Part shown: piece by piece, positions 51,384 through 61,000 of the stretch | Layout of the letters: every line of letters starts with the position of its first letter | Position numbering within the stretch: the stretch's first letter is position 1 | From: DASSUC01 sp035649895 | GTDB taxonomy: Bacteria; Actinomycetota; Actinomycetes; Mycobacteriales; Micromonosporaceae | Length of the DNA stretch: 64,000 nucleotides | NCBI GenBank assembly: GCA_035649895.1 | Contig: DASRIS010000135.1 | Coordinates: forward strand, 1 to 64,000 | Direction of reading: 5' to 3' | Notes under the pieces: generated by a model | Database searches by the model: none | What the model saw: the letters and a program-made list of their open reading frames with translations, nothing else | What the model was told of the DNA's origin: nothing | Made by a program: the position numbers and the translations under genes

Positions 51384-51980
51384 TCACGCCTGCGGCCAGG
51401 CCGGGGACCGCCCCAGGTACGCGACGAGCCGCTGCCCGACCGGGGCGTCGGCGGGCACGTCCACCTTCACGCCGAACGCCTTGTCCGGCCGCTGGTACGG
51501 CCAGCGCAGCGCGATCCGCAGCGCCTCCTCGGCGAGCTCCGGGTCGACCTCGGTGGGGTCGGGGGCACCCAACGACCGGGCCACGTCCCACCCATGGACG
51601 AGGTAGTCGACGAAGTGCATGCCGAGCGCGACCTGGGCCGGGAAGGCGCCGTAGCCGTACACCTCGAGCTTGCGCCCGGCCAGCCCGGGCGCGGCGAAGG
51701 CCTCGGTGACCAGCTTGGCCGACTCCTGGTACGCGGCGGCCGGGTCGGCGCCGAGCTCGGCCTCCTCCCACGTCTGGCGTCGCGCGGGCAGGCCCTGGGC
51801 GGCGGCCGCCCAGCCGTGGTTGTGCGCCACCATGTGCCGCAGCAGGTTACCGAGCGTCCAGCCGGCGCACGGGGTGGGCAGGTCCAGCTGGCCGGCGGAG
51901 GCTCCGGACACGACGCGGGTGGTCAGCTCGACCGCCCGCCGGTCGAGGTCCACCCGCCGGTCGAGATCCAACAGATCCAT
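51384..51980 (-). CDS. DinB-like / TIGR03086-type protein (maleylpyruvate isomerase N-terminal fold)
   Basis: This protein of about 198 residues has DLPTPCAGWTLGNLLRHMVAHNHGWAAAA and MHFVDYLVHGWDVARSLG, the histidine-containing helical bundle of the mycothiol-dependent isomerase/DinB family. The histidines in RHMVAHNH and at HGWD would bind a metal. Such proteins are common in actinomycetes and often catalyse thiol-linked reactions. ATG 51980 is used; GTG 51989 is possible. It lies between P450 and condensation genes, so a pathway role is likely but unspecified. Confidence 0.85.
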   Translation of the reverse strand: MDLLDLDRRVDLDRRAVELTTRVVSGASAGQLDLPTPCAGWTLGNLLRHMVAHNHGWAAAAQGLPARRQTWEEAELGADPAAAYQESAKLVTEAFAAPGLAGRKLEVYGYGAFPAQVALGMHFVDYLVHGWDVARSLGAPDPTEVDPELAEEALRIALRWPYQRPDKAFGVKVDVPADAPVGQRLVAYLGRSPAWPQA

Positions 51981-52052
51981 GGGTCCCACCGTACCGCCCG
52001 CGGGTGCCCAGCCAGAGCGACCGATCGGGCGCCTGGCGCCGGTCGTGCGGGC

Positions 52053-53282
52053 CTACCCGCACGTCACGGCCAGCGTCTCGTACCCCCGGAACATCAGCTT
52101 GGTCGGCACCCCCGGGTCGCCGGCCAGAGCGAGCTTGGGGAACCGCTGGAACAGCCGCGGGAACGCCAGCTGGCCCTCGACGCGGGTGAGCAGGGCGCCC
52201 AGGCAGAAGTGCGGACCGGCGCCGAAGGACAGCGGCCGGTTGTCGCTGCGCAGCGGGTCGAAGACCGCCGGGTCGGCGAAGCGCCGCGGGTCCCGGTTGG
52301 CCGCGCCCAGCGCCACCACCACGGAGCTGCCACGGGGCACCGGCACCCCGTCGACCTCGGTGTCCGTGGTGGCGTACCGGATCAGGAAGTGGGTGGGTGG
52401 CTCGTAGCGCAGGATCTCCTCCACGTACGACGCCGCCAGCTCCGGGCTGGCGCGCAGCGCGGCCAGCGCCGCGGGCCGGGCCAGCAGCAGCCTCAGCCCG
52501 CAGCCGAACATGTGCGTGGTGGTGACGAAGCCCGCGTTGAACAGCGCGATCAGGTTGGCCAGCAGCTCGTCCTCGGTGAGCCGCCCGCTGCCTTCCACGT
52601 CTGCCGAGACCAGGGCGCTGACCAGGTCGTCCTGCGGGTCGACCCGCCGCTTCGCGGCCAGCTCGGCGAAGTAGCCGCGCAGCTGCTCGGTTGCCTCGTC
52701 GGCGGCCTGCATGTTGGCCCAGGTGCTGCCGTCCAGCTCGAAGATCTCGCTGAGCGCCCGCACCAGCGGCCGGAACCAGGCCCGGTCCTGCTCGGGCACC
52801 CCGAGCAGCTCGCCGATCACGTTGCTGGGCAAGGGAAAGGCGAGCTCCGCCATGAAGTCCACCGGCGCGCCGGCGGCGGTCAGCTCGGCCATCCGGTCCA
52901 GCAGCTCGTCGGTGATCCGCACGATCGCCGGCTCCAGCGCGGTCACCCGGCGGGTCGTGAACGCCTGGTGGAACAGCCGGCGCATCTCGGTGTGCACGGC
53001 ACCGTTGACGAAGAACACCGAGTCCTTCAGCACCCGCAGCACCGTGTGGTCGCGCCAGTGCGGCACCGCGCCGTCCATGTAGTCGCTGTCCATCAGCTGG
53101 AAGGAAGGGTCCTTGAGCACCCGGTCGGCGGCGTCGTAGCCGTACACCATGAGGTCGTAGTGGTCCCGCACCGGGTCCAGCCGGGCGGCGGTACCGCGCT
53201 CGTGCAGCTGGGCGTAGTAGGCGTACGGGTCCTGCCGCCACCGGGCCGACTGGAGCTCTTTCAGTGAGACGTCGGCCTCCAT
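52053..53282 (-). CDS. Cytochrome P450 (a)
   Basis: This 409-residue P450 has the haem loop FGAGPHFCLGALL and the ExxR motif EEILRYEPP. In the I helix, where A-G-x-D/E-T-T is expected, it reads NAGFVTTTH. The acidic residue of the acid-alcohol pair is Val, which may alter proton delivery. It is a class I bacterial enzyme needing ferredoxin partners, none of which are in the window. Hydroxylation of a carrier-bound amino acid or of the product is a reasonable guess. It is a close paralogue of the next gene. Confidence 0.94.
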   Translation of the reverse strand: MEADVSLKELQSARWRQDPYAYYAQLHERGTAARLDPVRDHYDLMVYGYDAADRVLKDPSFQLMDSDYMDGAVPHWRDHTVLRVLKDSVFFVNGAVHTEMRRLFHQAFTTRRVTALEPAIVRITDELLDRMAELTAAGAPVDFMAELAFPLPSNVIGELLGVPEQDRAWFRPLVRALSEIFELDGSTWANMQAADEATEQLRGYFAELAAKRRVDPQDDLVSALVSADVEGSGRLTEDELLANLIALFNAGFVTTTHMFGCGLRLLLARPAALAALRASPELAASYVEEILRYEPPTHFLIRYATTDTEVDGVPVPRGSSVVVALGAANRDPRRFADPAVFDPLRSDNRPLSFGAGPHFCLGALLTRVEGQLAFPRLFQRFPKLALAGDPGVPTKLMFRGYETLAVTCG

Positions 53283-53351
53283 CGCCTCAGGATAACGACG
53301 GCCATCGACGCATCACACACCCGGTCAGAACTGGGTCGTCACTCGGCCGGG

Positions 53352-54581
53352 TCACTCCACCGTCACGGACAGCCGTTCGTACCCGCGCAGCACGAGCTGG
53401 CTCCGTTCGTCCGGTTCGCCGTGCAGGGCCAGCCGCGGGAAGCGGTCGAGCAGCATCGGCAGTGCCAACCGGCCCTCCAGCCGGCTGAGCGCCGCGCCCA
53501 GGCAGTAGTGCACGCCGCCGCCGAAGGACAGCGGCTGGTTGTCCGGCCGGCCCGGCAGGAAGGCGTCCGGGTCCGGGTAGCGGGCCGGGTCGCGGTTGGC
53601 CGCGCCGAGCAGCACCAGCGCGGTGCTGCCGGCGGCCACCGGCAGGCCCGCCGCCTCGGTGTCGGCCAGCGCGCGCCTTACTCCAAAGTGGACCGGTGGC
53701 TCGTACCGGAGGATCTCCTCGACGTACGCGGGAGCCAGCCCGGGGTCGGCGAGCAGCGCGGCCCGCTGCTCCGGCCGCTCCAGCAGCAGGGCCAGCCCGT
53801 TGCCGAGCAGGTGGGTGGTGGTGACAAAGCCGGCGTTGAACAGGGTGATCAGGTTGGCCAGCAGCTCGGCGTCGTCGAGCTGCCCGGCCTGCTCGGCCTG
53901 CGCCTGGACCAGCGCCGAGACCAGGTCGTCGCGCGGCTCAGCGCGCCGCTCGGCGGCCAGCTCGGCGAAGTAGCCGGTCAGCTCGACCGCGGCCTGGTCG
54001 GCGGCTGCCAGGTGCTTCCAGATCGCCGGCCCCAGCTCCAGCAGCGCGCCGATCGCCAGCACCCGGGGCGGGAACCAGGCCCGGTCCGGCTCGGGCACGC
54101 CGAGCAGCTCGCCGATCACGTCGCTGGGCAGCGGCAGCGCGAGCTCGGCCATGAAGTCCACCGGCGCTCCGCCGGCGCCCAGCGTGGCGAGCCGGTCGAG
54201 CATCTGCTCGATGAGCCGGACCACCGCCGGTTCCAGCGCGGCCACCCGGCGGGCGGTGAACACCTGGCTGAACTGGCGCCGGACCCGGGTGTGCCCGGGC
54301 GCATTGGCGAAGAAGATCGAGCCGTACAGGGTGCGCAGCGCCGGGTGGTCCCGCCACTGCATCCGGCCGCGGTCCATGTACTCGGCGTCCAGCATCCCGA
54401 ACGCCGGGTCGCGCAGCACCGACGCGACCGCGTCGTACCCGTGCACGACCAGGTCGTACCGGTCCCGGCGCGGGTCGAGCCGGCAGGCCGGACCCTGCTC
54501 GTGCAGCTGCGCGTAGAACGCGTACGGGTTGCGCCGGCCGTCGCCGGACAGTAACGGCCGGAGCGAGACAACGGTTTCCAC
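53352..54581 (-). CDS. Cytochrome P450 (b), paralogue of P450 (a)
   Basis: This 409-residue P450 has FGGGVHYCLGAALSRLEG, EEILRYEPPVHFG and an I helix NAGFVTTTHLLG, sharing the Val substitution for the usual acid. The two genes have identical length and colinear similarity from end to end, so they arose by tandem duplication and then diverged, probably to act at two positions of the same scaffold. The GTG start has GGAGG eight bases upstream. It is 16 bp from the sulfotransferase-like gene, in one operon. Confidence 0.94.
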   Translation of the reverse strand: METVVSLRPLLSGDGRRNPYAFYAQLHEQGPACRLDPRRDRYDLVVHGYDAVASVLRDPAFGMLDAEYMDRGRMQWRDHPALRTLYGSIFFANAPGHTRVRRQFSQVFTARRVAALEPAVVRLIEQMLDRLATLGAGGAPVDFMAELALPLPSDVIGELLGVPEPDRAWFPPRVLAIGALLELGPAIWKHLAAADQAAVELTGYFAELAAERRAEPRDDLVSALVQAQAEQAGQLDDAELLANLITLFNAGFVTTTHLLGNGLALLLERPEQRAALLADPGLAPAYVEEILRYEPPVHFGVRRALADTEAAGLPVAAGSTALVLLGAANRDPARYPDPDAFLPGRPDNQPLSFGGGVHYCLGAALSRLEGRLALPMLLDRFPRLALHGEPDERSQLVLRGYERLSVTVE

Positions 54582-54597
54582 GGCGGTACCTCCGCAC

Positions 54598-55755
54598 TCA
54601 GCCGGCGAGGGCGAACGTCTCGGGCAGGACGAGGTCGGGCGTGGCGGTGCGGGACAGCGCCGCGATGACCCGGGACAGCTCGTCCGGGTCGAAGCTGCCG
54701 TCCGCCGACTGCACGGCGGCCCGGGACACGCTGCTGCCCGCCTGCGAGTCGCCGGCCAGCAGCCGGTCCACCACCGGGGCCGGCAGCGCGGGCAGGCCGC
54801 AGTAGCCGAACAGGGCGGCGAGCACGGCGTGCGGGGCCGCGGTCAGCTCCTCGTAGCGGACAGCGAACATCGGCACGCCGCGCTGGCGCAGGTCCAGCGC
54901 CCGCTCCATCAGCCCCACCCAGTGGCAGGCCATCGCCTCGACCGGGGTCAGCAGCCGGCCTTTCGCCGCGCGGTACGCCGCCAGCAGCGGCAGCAGCCGG
55001 CCCAGCCGGTCCTGCACCTGGGCCTGCTGGTCCTCGGTCTGCGGTTCGCGTGGCCCGAACGCCCGCATCGTCGAGCGGCTCCAGGCGTGCGCGCCGCGGT
55101 ACAGGAACACGTTCGTGGCCGCCGGGAACTGCTCGTGGAAGACGCCGGCCAGCTCGACCACGAAGCTGCGGAACTTGATCGCTATGCGGTGGTCGGCGCC
55201 CGCGCCCGCCTTAGCGCCCGCGCCCGCGCGCGCCCGCGCCTCCGCGTCTGCGCAGACGAGCCGGGTGCAGCTGCGCACCAGCCGGCTCAGCTCGCCGGGG
55301 TCGCACTGGCCGGTCTCGCGTAGGGCGACCAGCTGCGTGAGCACGTCCGGCTCGGCCAGGCTGAGCACCCCGCCGGCCTCCGCGAACGCCCGGCTGACCA
55401 GGGTCGAGCCGCAGCGCCCGACCGAGTAGACCAGGACCAGCCGGGCCGGGTCGAGCTCGACCGCCTCCGCCAGCTCGTGCAGCGTGTCGTACCCGACCGC
55501 GACCAGGCCCTGCGCCGCCTCGTACTGGGCCTGGAAGTAGAACGGGGCGGCCCGCAGGTCAACGTGGGCCGGCACCTGTACGAAGATCGCCTCGCGCCGC
55601 TGCGGGTCCAGGCAGTAGAGGCTGAACGTCGCCGAGGAGAGCACCTGTCGCGGGTCAATCGGCCCATCGTCGTGGTACCGGAAATGATCGGCGCTCACTA
55701 GCGCCATCGGGTATGGCCTGACCTTGGCGTCAAGGACGAGCCGGCGGGCGCTCAT
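54598..55755 (-). CDS. Sulfotransferase-like P-loop protein
   Basis: This 385-residue protein has a PAPS-loop-like segment LVYSVGRCGSTLVSRAF near 107 and NVFLYRGAHAWSRSTMRAFG, resembling the 3'-phosphate site of sulfotransferases. The N-terminal about 100 residues match nothing recognised. An Ala/Gly/Arg run (RARAGAGAKAGAGAD) splits the protein after the loop and looks like repeat expansion. Cys replaces the more usual Ser after the Arg of the loop. It diverges from the SGNH gene with only 52 bp between. Sulfotransferase function is likely but less certain than for 5792-6949. Confidence 0.7.
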   Translation of the reverse strand: MSARRLVLDAKVRPYPMALVSADHFRYHDDGPIDPRQVLSSATFSLYCLDPQRREAIFVQVPAHVDLRAAPFYFQAQYEAAQGLVAVGYDTLHELAEAVELDPARLVLVYSVGRCGSTLVSRAFAEAGGVLSLAEPDVLTQLVALRETGQCDPGELSRLVRSCTRLVCADAEARARAGAGAKAGAGADHRIAIKFRSFVVELAGVFHEQFPAATNVFLYRGAHAWSRSTMRAFGPREPQTEDQQAQVQDRLGRLLPLLAAYRAAKGRLLTPVEAMACHWVGLMERALDLRQRGVPMFAVRYEELTAAPHAVLAALFGYCGLPALPAPVVDRLLAGDSQAGSSVSRAAVQSADGSFDPDELSRVIAALSRTATPDLVLPETFALAG

Positions 55756-55807
55756 AGTCGCTTATCATCGCCGCAGTTCAAGCCATGCGAAAGGAGCTGT
55801 CGGTCCC

Positions 55808-56515
55808 ATGCAGACCGGCTGTGCGGCCACTACCGAGGCCACCGACCCGTACTGTCTGCGGGCCGGGGAGGCCGCGGCGCTGCTGGCCGGGCACCCCTGG
55901 CGGCGCTTCGCCGTCCTCGGCGACAGCGTGGTCGAGGGGCTCTACGAGGCGACCGAGGGGTACCTGGAGCTGGCGTGGACCGACCGGGTGGCGGTCGAGC
56001 TGACCTGCCACCAGCCCGAGCTGGCCTACCTGAACCTCGGCGTGAGCAACCTCCGCGCGGCGCAGGTGCGCCGGACCCAGCTGGCACCGGCGCTGGAGTT
56101 CCAGCCCGACCTCGCGCTGGTCGCCTGCGGCGGGAAGGACGCCCTGCATCCCGCGTACGACCCGGACGCGGTCGACCGCGAGCTCATCGCGATCATCTCC
56201 GCCCTGCGCGAGCAGGGCTCCGCGGTGATGACCATGGGGTCGCTGGAGTGCGGGCCGCTGCCCGGCCTGCCGGAGGCGATCCGTGTCGGCGGCGTGGACC
56301 GGCTACGCCTGCTGGGGCGCCGCGTCGCAGCGCTCAGCGTGGCCTTGGATACCATCCACGTGGATCTCACCTCGCATCCGGCGGCCGGCCCCGACCTGCT
56401 CAGCAGGGACGGTCTGCACGGCAACGGACGCAGCCACGCCATCGCCGCGGCCGAGGCGGTCCGGCGGCTCGGAGCCCACCTCGGCAACAGCTTCGATCCC
56501 CGGTCGCCGGCCTGA
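55808..56515 (+). CDS. SGNH-type hydrolase paralogue with altered block III
   Basis: This 235-residue protein is closely similar to the SGNH gene at 27152 (shared DPYCL, HPWRRFAVLGDSV, AYLNLG, LRAAQVR, SHAIAAAEAVRRLGAHLGN). The serine block FAVLGDSVVEG and the Asp-His block RDGLHGNGRSHA are intact. Block III, normally G-x-N-D, reads GGKDALHP, so the oxyanion-hole Asn is Lys. Activity may be reduced or changed. AAGGAG lies upstream of ATG 55808. It begins the + operon leading to the esterase, MbtH and NRPS genes. Confidence 0.85.
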   Translation: MQTGCAATTEATDPYCLRAGEAAALLAGHPWRRFAVLGDSVVEGLYEATEGYLELAWTDRVAVELTCHQPELAYLNLGVSNLRAAQVRRTQLAPALEFQPDLALVACGGKDALHPAYDPDAVDRELIAIISALREQGSAVMTMGSLECGPLPGLPEAIRVGGVDRLRLLGRRVAALSVALDTIHVDLTSHPAAGPDLLSRDGLHGNGRSHAIAAAEAVRRLGAHLGNSFDPRSPA

Positions 56516-56539
56516 GCCGTACACCTGACCGGAGGACCA

Positions 56540-57493
56540 ATGTCCCTGCACCCCCAGGCGCAGGAAATGCGCGAGCAGCGCCGGCGCGCCGGCGCGCCGC
56601 AGCTCTACACGCTCACCGTCGAGCAGGCCCGCGAGGCCGACCTCGCCTCGATCCGGGCCGCCGGCGGCGACCCGGAGCACGTGCATGAGATGACCGACCG
56701 GCAGATCCCGGGGCCAGCCGGCGACCTGCCCGTACGCGTCTACCGGCCGGCGCCGGCCGGGCCGCTGCCGGTCCTCGTCTACTTCTTCGGCGGTGGCTGG
56801 ACGCTGGGCAGCATCGACACCTCGGACGGGATCTGCCGGAGCCTGGCCAACGCGGCCGGCTGCCTGGTGGTGACCGTGGGGTACCGGCTCGCGCCGGAGG
56901 CGAAGTTCCCAGCCGCGGTCGAGGACTGCTACGCGGCCACCCGGTGGGTGGCCGAGCACGCCGCGGAGATCGGCGCCGACCCGGCCCGGGTCGCCGTGGG
57001 CGGCGACAGCGCCGGCGGCAACCTGGCCGCGGCGGTCACCCTGCTGGCGCAGGAGCGGGGCGGGCCCGACCTCGCCGGCCAGCTGCTGGTCTACCCCAAC
57101 ACCGACTACACCGCCGACACCGGGTCGATGCAGGAGAACGCCGACCCGTGGCTGTTCAACCGGACCTCGGTCGAGTGGTACTGGCGGCACTACCTGGCCC
57201 GGCCGGAGGACGGGCTGGACCCGCTCGCCTCGCCGCTGCGGGCCGAGAAGCTGGGCGGGCTGCCGCCGGCGCTGGTCATCACCGCCGAGCACGACCCACT
57301 GTGCGACCAGGGAGAGCAGTACGCCCACCGGCTCGCGGAGGCCGGCGTGCCGGTACGGCTGTCCCGGTACGACGGGATGGTGCATGGTTTCTTCGCGATG
57401 GCTGGGGTGCTGGACGCCGGGGGCGACGCGATCCGGGAGGCCGCCGAGCACCTGCGCGCATGGTTCACCGGCCAGCCGGCCCCGGCCGGCTGA
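56540..57493 (+). CDS. Alpha/beta-hydrolase, hormone-sensitive lipase family
   Basis: This 317-residue HSL-family esterase has the nucleophile in VAVGGDSAGGNLAAA, an acid in ITAEHDPLCDQG and a His in DGMVHGFFAM. The oxyanion motif, normally HGGGW, reads FFGGGWTLG, with Phe for His. It could be a trans-acting esterase/thioesterase or a product hydrolase. GGAGG precedes the ATG. Its last codons run into a 15-bp repeat that contains the stop (57481-57525). Confidence 0.9.
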   Translation: MSLHPQAQEMREQRRRAGAPQLYTLTVEQAREADLASIRAAGGDPEHVHEMTDRQIPGPAGDLPVRVYRPAPAGPLPVLVYFFGGGWTLGSIDTSDGICRSLANAAGCLVVTVGYRLAPEAKFPAAVEDCYAATRWVAEHAAEIGADPARVAVGGDSAGGNLAAAVTLLAQERGGPDLAGQLLVYPNTDYTADTGSMQENADPWLFNRTSVEWYWRHYLARPEDGLDPLASPLRAEKLGGLPPALVITAEHDPLCDQGEQYAHRLAEAGVPVRLSRYDGMVHGFFAMAGVLDAGGDAIREAAEHLRAWFTGQPAPAG

Positions 57494-57525
57494 TCCCCGG
57501 CCGGCTGATCCCCGGCCGGCTGATC
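57481..57525 (+). repeat. 15-bp perfect tandem repeat, three copies, at the esterase stop
   Basis: CCCGGCCGGCTGATC is repeated exactly at 57481, 57496 and 57511. The first copy supplies the TGA stop of the esterase, so copy number changes would not alter the protein. Confidence 0.92.
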
Positions 57526-57656
57526 CCCTGTGGCGGGCCCCCTCGCCGGACCCGCGCGGGGACCCGCGAGGCGACCCGCGCCCGCCGTTCGGCCGCCTTG
57601 ACACGGATATGGCCTTGTGCGACGGTGCGGTCACCGATCGACTTTGGAGGGCGGCG

Positions 57657-57887
57657 ATGCTCGACGACGAGGAAGACACCCGCACCTACGCCGTTGTGGT
57701 CAACGACGAGGAGCAGTACTCGATCTGGTTCGAGGAGCGGGAGCTGCCCCCAGGCTGGCGCCGGGAGGGCGTCACCGGGAGCAAGACCGAGTGCCTGGAG
57801 CACATCGAGCGGGTGTGGACCGATATGCGTCCGTTGAGCCTGCGCCGGTGGATGGCTGAGCAGGAGGCGCCCGCCCAGCCCGGCTGA
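57657..57887 (+). CDS. MbtH-like NRPS adenylation partner
   Basis: This 76-residue MbtH protein has VNDEEQYSIW, PPGWR and the terminal IERVWTDMRPLSLRRW. These small proteins bind adenylation domains and are often needed for their folding and activity. A perfect GGAGG stands six bases before the ATG. The NRPS starts 188 bp downstream, so it probably serves that A domain and perhaps the one at 12727-16707. Confidence 0.95.
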   Translation: MLDDEEDTRTYAVVVNDEEQYSIWFEERELPPGWRREGVTGSKTECLEHIERVWTDMRPLSLRRWMAEQEAPAQPG

Positions 57888-57912
57888 GCTGGGCGGGACC
57901 ACCAAGAACGGC

Positions 57913-57940
57913 GCCGGGCCGGCCAGGCGGACGGCCCGGC
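57913..57940 (+). terminator. Hairpin between MbtH gene and NRPS
   Basis: GCCGGGCCG and CGGCCCGGC form a perfect 9-bp stem with a ten-base loop, 26 bp after the MbtH stop. It may be a partial terminator or simple attenuator, since the NRPS follows in the same direction. Confidence 0.45.
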
Positions 57941-58075
57941 AGTTCGCGTGCACCGGTAACGCCGTCCGCGCGCGGTGGGCGTGAGCGCGTCCACCGCGGC
58001 GGGTCGTTCCGCGTGGCCGGGTTCGGTGGGGGACCGGCACGGGCTCCGGCTGCCCACCGCAGCCGGGAGAGGACG

Positions 58076-61000
58076 ATGGGGAGCGGCGCCATGCAGGTGG
58101 GTACCGAGGGAGGCAGCGCCGCCGCGCACCTGGCCGGCGCGGCGAGCGGGGCCGGCGCGGCGCGGGTGGCTCAGGCGGCTGACGCGGCGCGCGTGGCGGA
58201 CCGGTACGCGCTCCTGCCGGCGCAGGCCGGGATGCTCTTCAACAACCTGAGCGGGCCGGCCGGGGTGGACATCATCCAGATCGTCATCGGCTGCCCCGAG
58301 CCGGTCGACCGGGCAGCCTGCGAGCAGGCCTGGCGCCGGGCGGTGGAGCGGCATCCGGTGCTGCGTACCGCGTTCGCCTTCCCCCGCGGGCAGGACCCGG
58401 TCCAGCAGGTGTACGCCGATGTCGACTTCCGGGTGGAGTGGCACGAGGTCACCGGCGGCGCAGGCGCGTACCTGGAGTCGTTCCTGCGGGCCGACCGGGC
58501 CCGCCCGATCGACATGTCGGTGGCGCCGGTGCTGCGGGTCAGCGTGCTGACCGCGCCGGAGCAGCACCTGACCGTGGTCACCTTCCAGCACGCCATTCTC
58601 GACGGCCGCTCGGTGCAGGTGCTCTTCGCCGAGGTGTACGCCGACTACGACGCGGTCCGCGAAGGCGGCGACCCGCCGGCCTTCGCGCCCCGGCCGCCGT
58701 ACCGCGACTTCGCCGGCTGGTGGGAGAAGCAGGACCCCACCGCGGACCGGGCCTTCTGGTCCGACCTGCTGGCCGGGCACGCCGCGCCCGGGCCGCTGCC
58801 CGGCCAGCTGTGCGAGCCGCGCAACACGGCCGAGCCGGTGAGCGTCGAGCTGACCCTGGACGAGGAGGTCGCGGCGGCGGTACGCGCCGCTGCGGCGCGG
58901 GCCGGGGTGAGCGTCGCGACCATGGTCAATGCGGCCTGGGCGCTGCTGCTCAGCCGCTACCGCGGCGCCGACGACGTGGTCTTCGCGGTCACCCGGTCCT
59001 GCCGGCGCGGCACCGCCGACGGCGCCGAGGCAATGGTCGGCCTGCTCATCAACAGCGTCCCGCTGCGGGTGCGGGTCCGGGCCGGCGCGAAGGTCGCCGA
59101 GCTGCTGGCCGAGGCGGCCGGGCGGGTCGCCGCGGTCCGCGAGCACCAGCTCGCCCCGCTCGGGGAGATCCGCCGCTGGGCGCAGCTGCCCACCGGCGCG
59201 ACCGACACGCTGGTGGTCTTCGAGCGCCAGCTGATCCACACCGCGCTGACCCGGGTCGACCCGCGGTTCGCCGGCCGCACCCTCACCGTGCACCGCCAGC
59301 CCAGCTTCCCGATGACGCTCTACGTCTTCGACGAGCCGGCCCCCCGGGTGACCCTGATCTACGACCGGTGCCAGTTCCTGCCGGCCGCCGCCGAGCGCAT
59401 CCTGCACCACGTGCGGCAGGCGCTCGTCGCGCTCGCCGGGGACCCGGACACCCGGCTGGCCGACCTGGCGCTCGCCGACGCCGAGGAGCAGGCGCTGGTG
59501 ACGCGCGGGTGGAACGCGACGGCCCGGCCGTACCCGCGGGACGCCACCATCGGGGAGTGCTTCGCCGCCCAGGCGGCCCGCACGCCGGACGCGGTTGCGG
59601 TGCTGGCCGCCTCCGGGGCTGGTGCGACCGCCGCCGGCACGACCCAGCTGAGCTACGCCGAGCTGGATGCCTGGGCCAACCAGCTCGCCCACCTGCTCCG
59701 AAAGCACGGCGTGGGCGCGGACGACCGGGTGGCGGTGGCGCTGCCGCGCGACGCCGGTCTGGTGGTGGCCCTACTCGCCGTGGTCAAGGCGGGCGGGGCC
59801 TACGTGCCGCTGGACCCGGCCAACCCGCCCGCCCGTACCGCGCTGGTGCTCGCCGACAGCGGCGCCCGGGCGGTGCTCACCTCGGGCGAGCTGGTCGCCG
59901 CGCTGCCGCCCGCTGACGGGGTACGGGTGCTCGCGCTCGACGCGCTCGCCGCCGACCTGGCCCGGCAGCCGACCACTGCCCCGCCCAGCCTGGCGCGGCC
60001 GAACAGCCTGGCCTACCTGAGCTACACGTCCGGCTCGACGGGCGTCCCCAAGGGCGTGGCCGTGCCGCACCGCGCGGTGCTGCGGCTGGTGCACGACCCC
60101 AGCTTCGTCTCGCTCGGCCCTGGGGAGACGCTGCTCCAGCTCGCGCCCGTCGCGTTCGACGCGTCCACATTGGAGCTGTGGGGCAGCCTGCTCACCGGCG
60201 CCCGGCTGGTCGTCGCCCCACCCGGCCCGCTGGTCCTGCCGCAGCTCGCCGAGGTGCTGCGGGAGGGCGGTGTGACCACGCTCTGGCTCACCTCCGGCCT
60301 GTTCCACCAGGTCGTCGAGCTGGACGTGGCCGCGCTGTCCGGGGTGCGCCAGCTGCTGGCCGGCGGGGACGTGCTGGCCCCGGCGGCGGTCCGCGCGGCC
60401 CTGCGGGCACGCGGGGGCCAGCCGGTCATCAACGGGTACGGCCCGACCGAGAACACCACGTTCACCGCCTGCCACCGGATGACCGACCCGGACGAGGTGC
60501 CCGACCGGGTGCCGATCGGCCGGCCGGTCCAGCAGACCACCGCGTACGTGCTCGACGGGCGGATGCGACCGGTACCCATCGGCGTGCCGGGTGAGCTCTA
60601 CACCGGCGGTGACGGGCTGGCCCGCGGCTACGTGGGGCGGCCGGCGCTGACCGCGGAGCGGTTCGTGCCGGACCCGTTCGGCCAGTGCCCGGGCGGGCGC
60701 CTCTACCGCACCGGTGACCTGGCCAGGTGGCGCGCTGACGGGGTGCTGGAGTTCCTCGGACGGGTGGACGCGCAGGTGAAGATCCGCGGTTTCCGGGTCG
60801 AGCCGGGCGAGGTCGAGGCGGTCCTGCGGGGCCGGCCCGAGGTACGCGACGCCGTGGTCGTGCCGCGCGGGGGCGCCGAGGACCGCCACCTGGTGGCGTA
60901 CCTGACCGCCGCCGAGGGCAGCGACCCCGCCGTGGTGGTGCCGGCCCTGCGCGAGTACGCCGGCCGAGCGCTGCCGGCGTACCTGGTGCCCGCGGCGTTC

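Noticed and set aside
57481..57525. Three identical 15-bp repeats considered as a CRISPR or iteron array
   Set aside because: The units are head to tail with no spacers and lie at a gene end. Simple slippage fits better.
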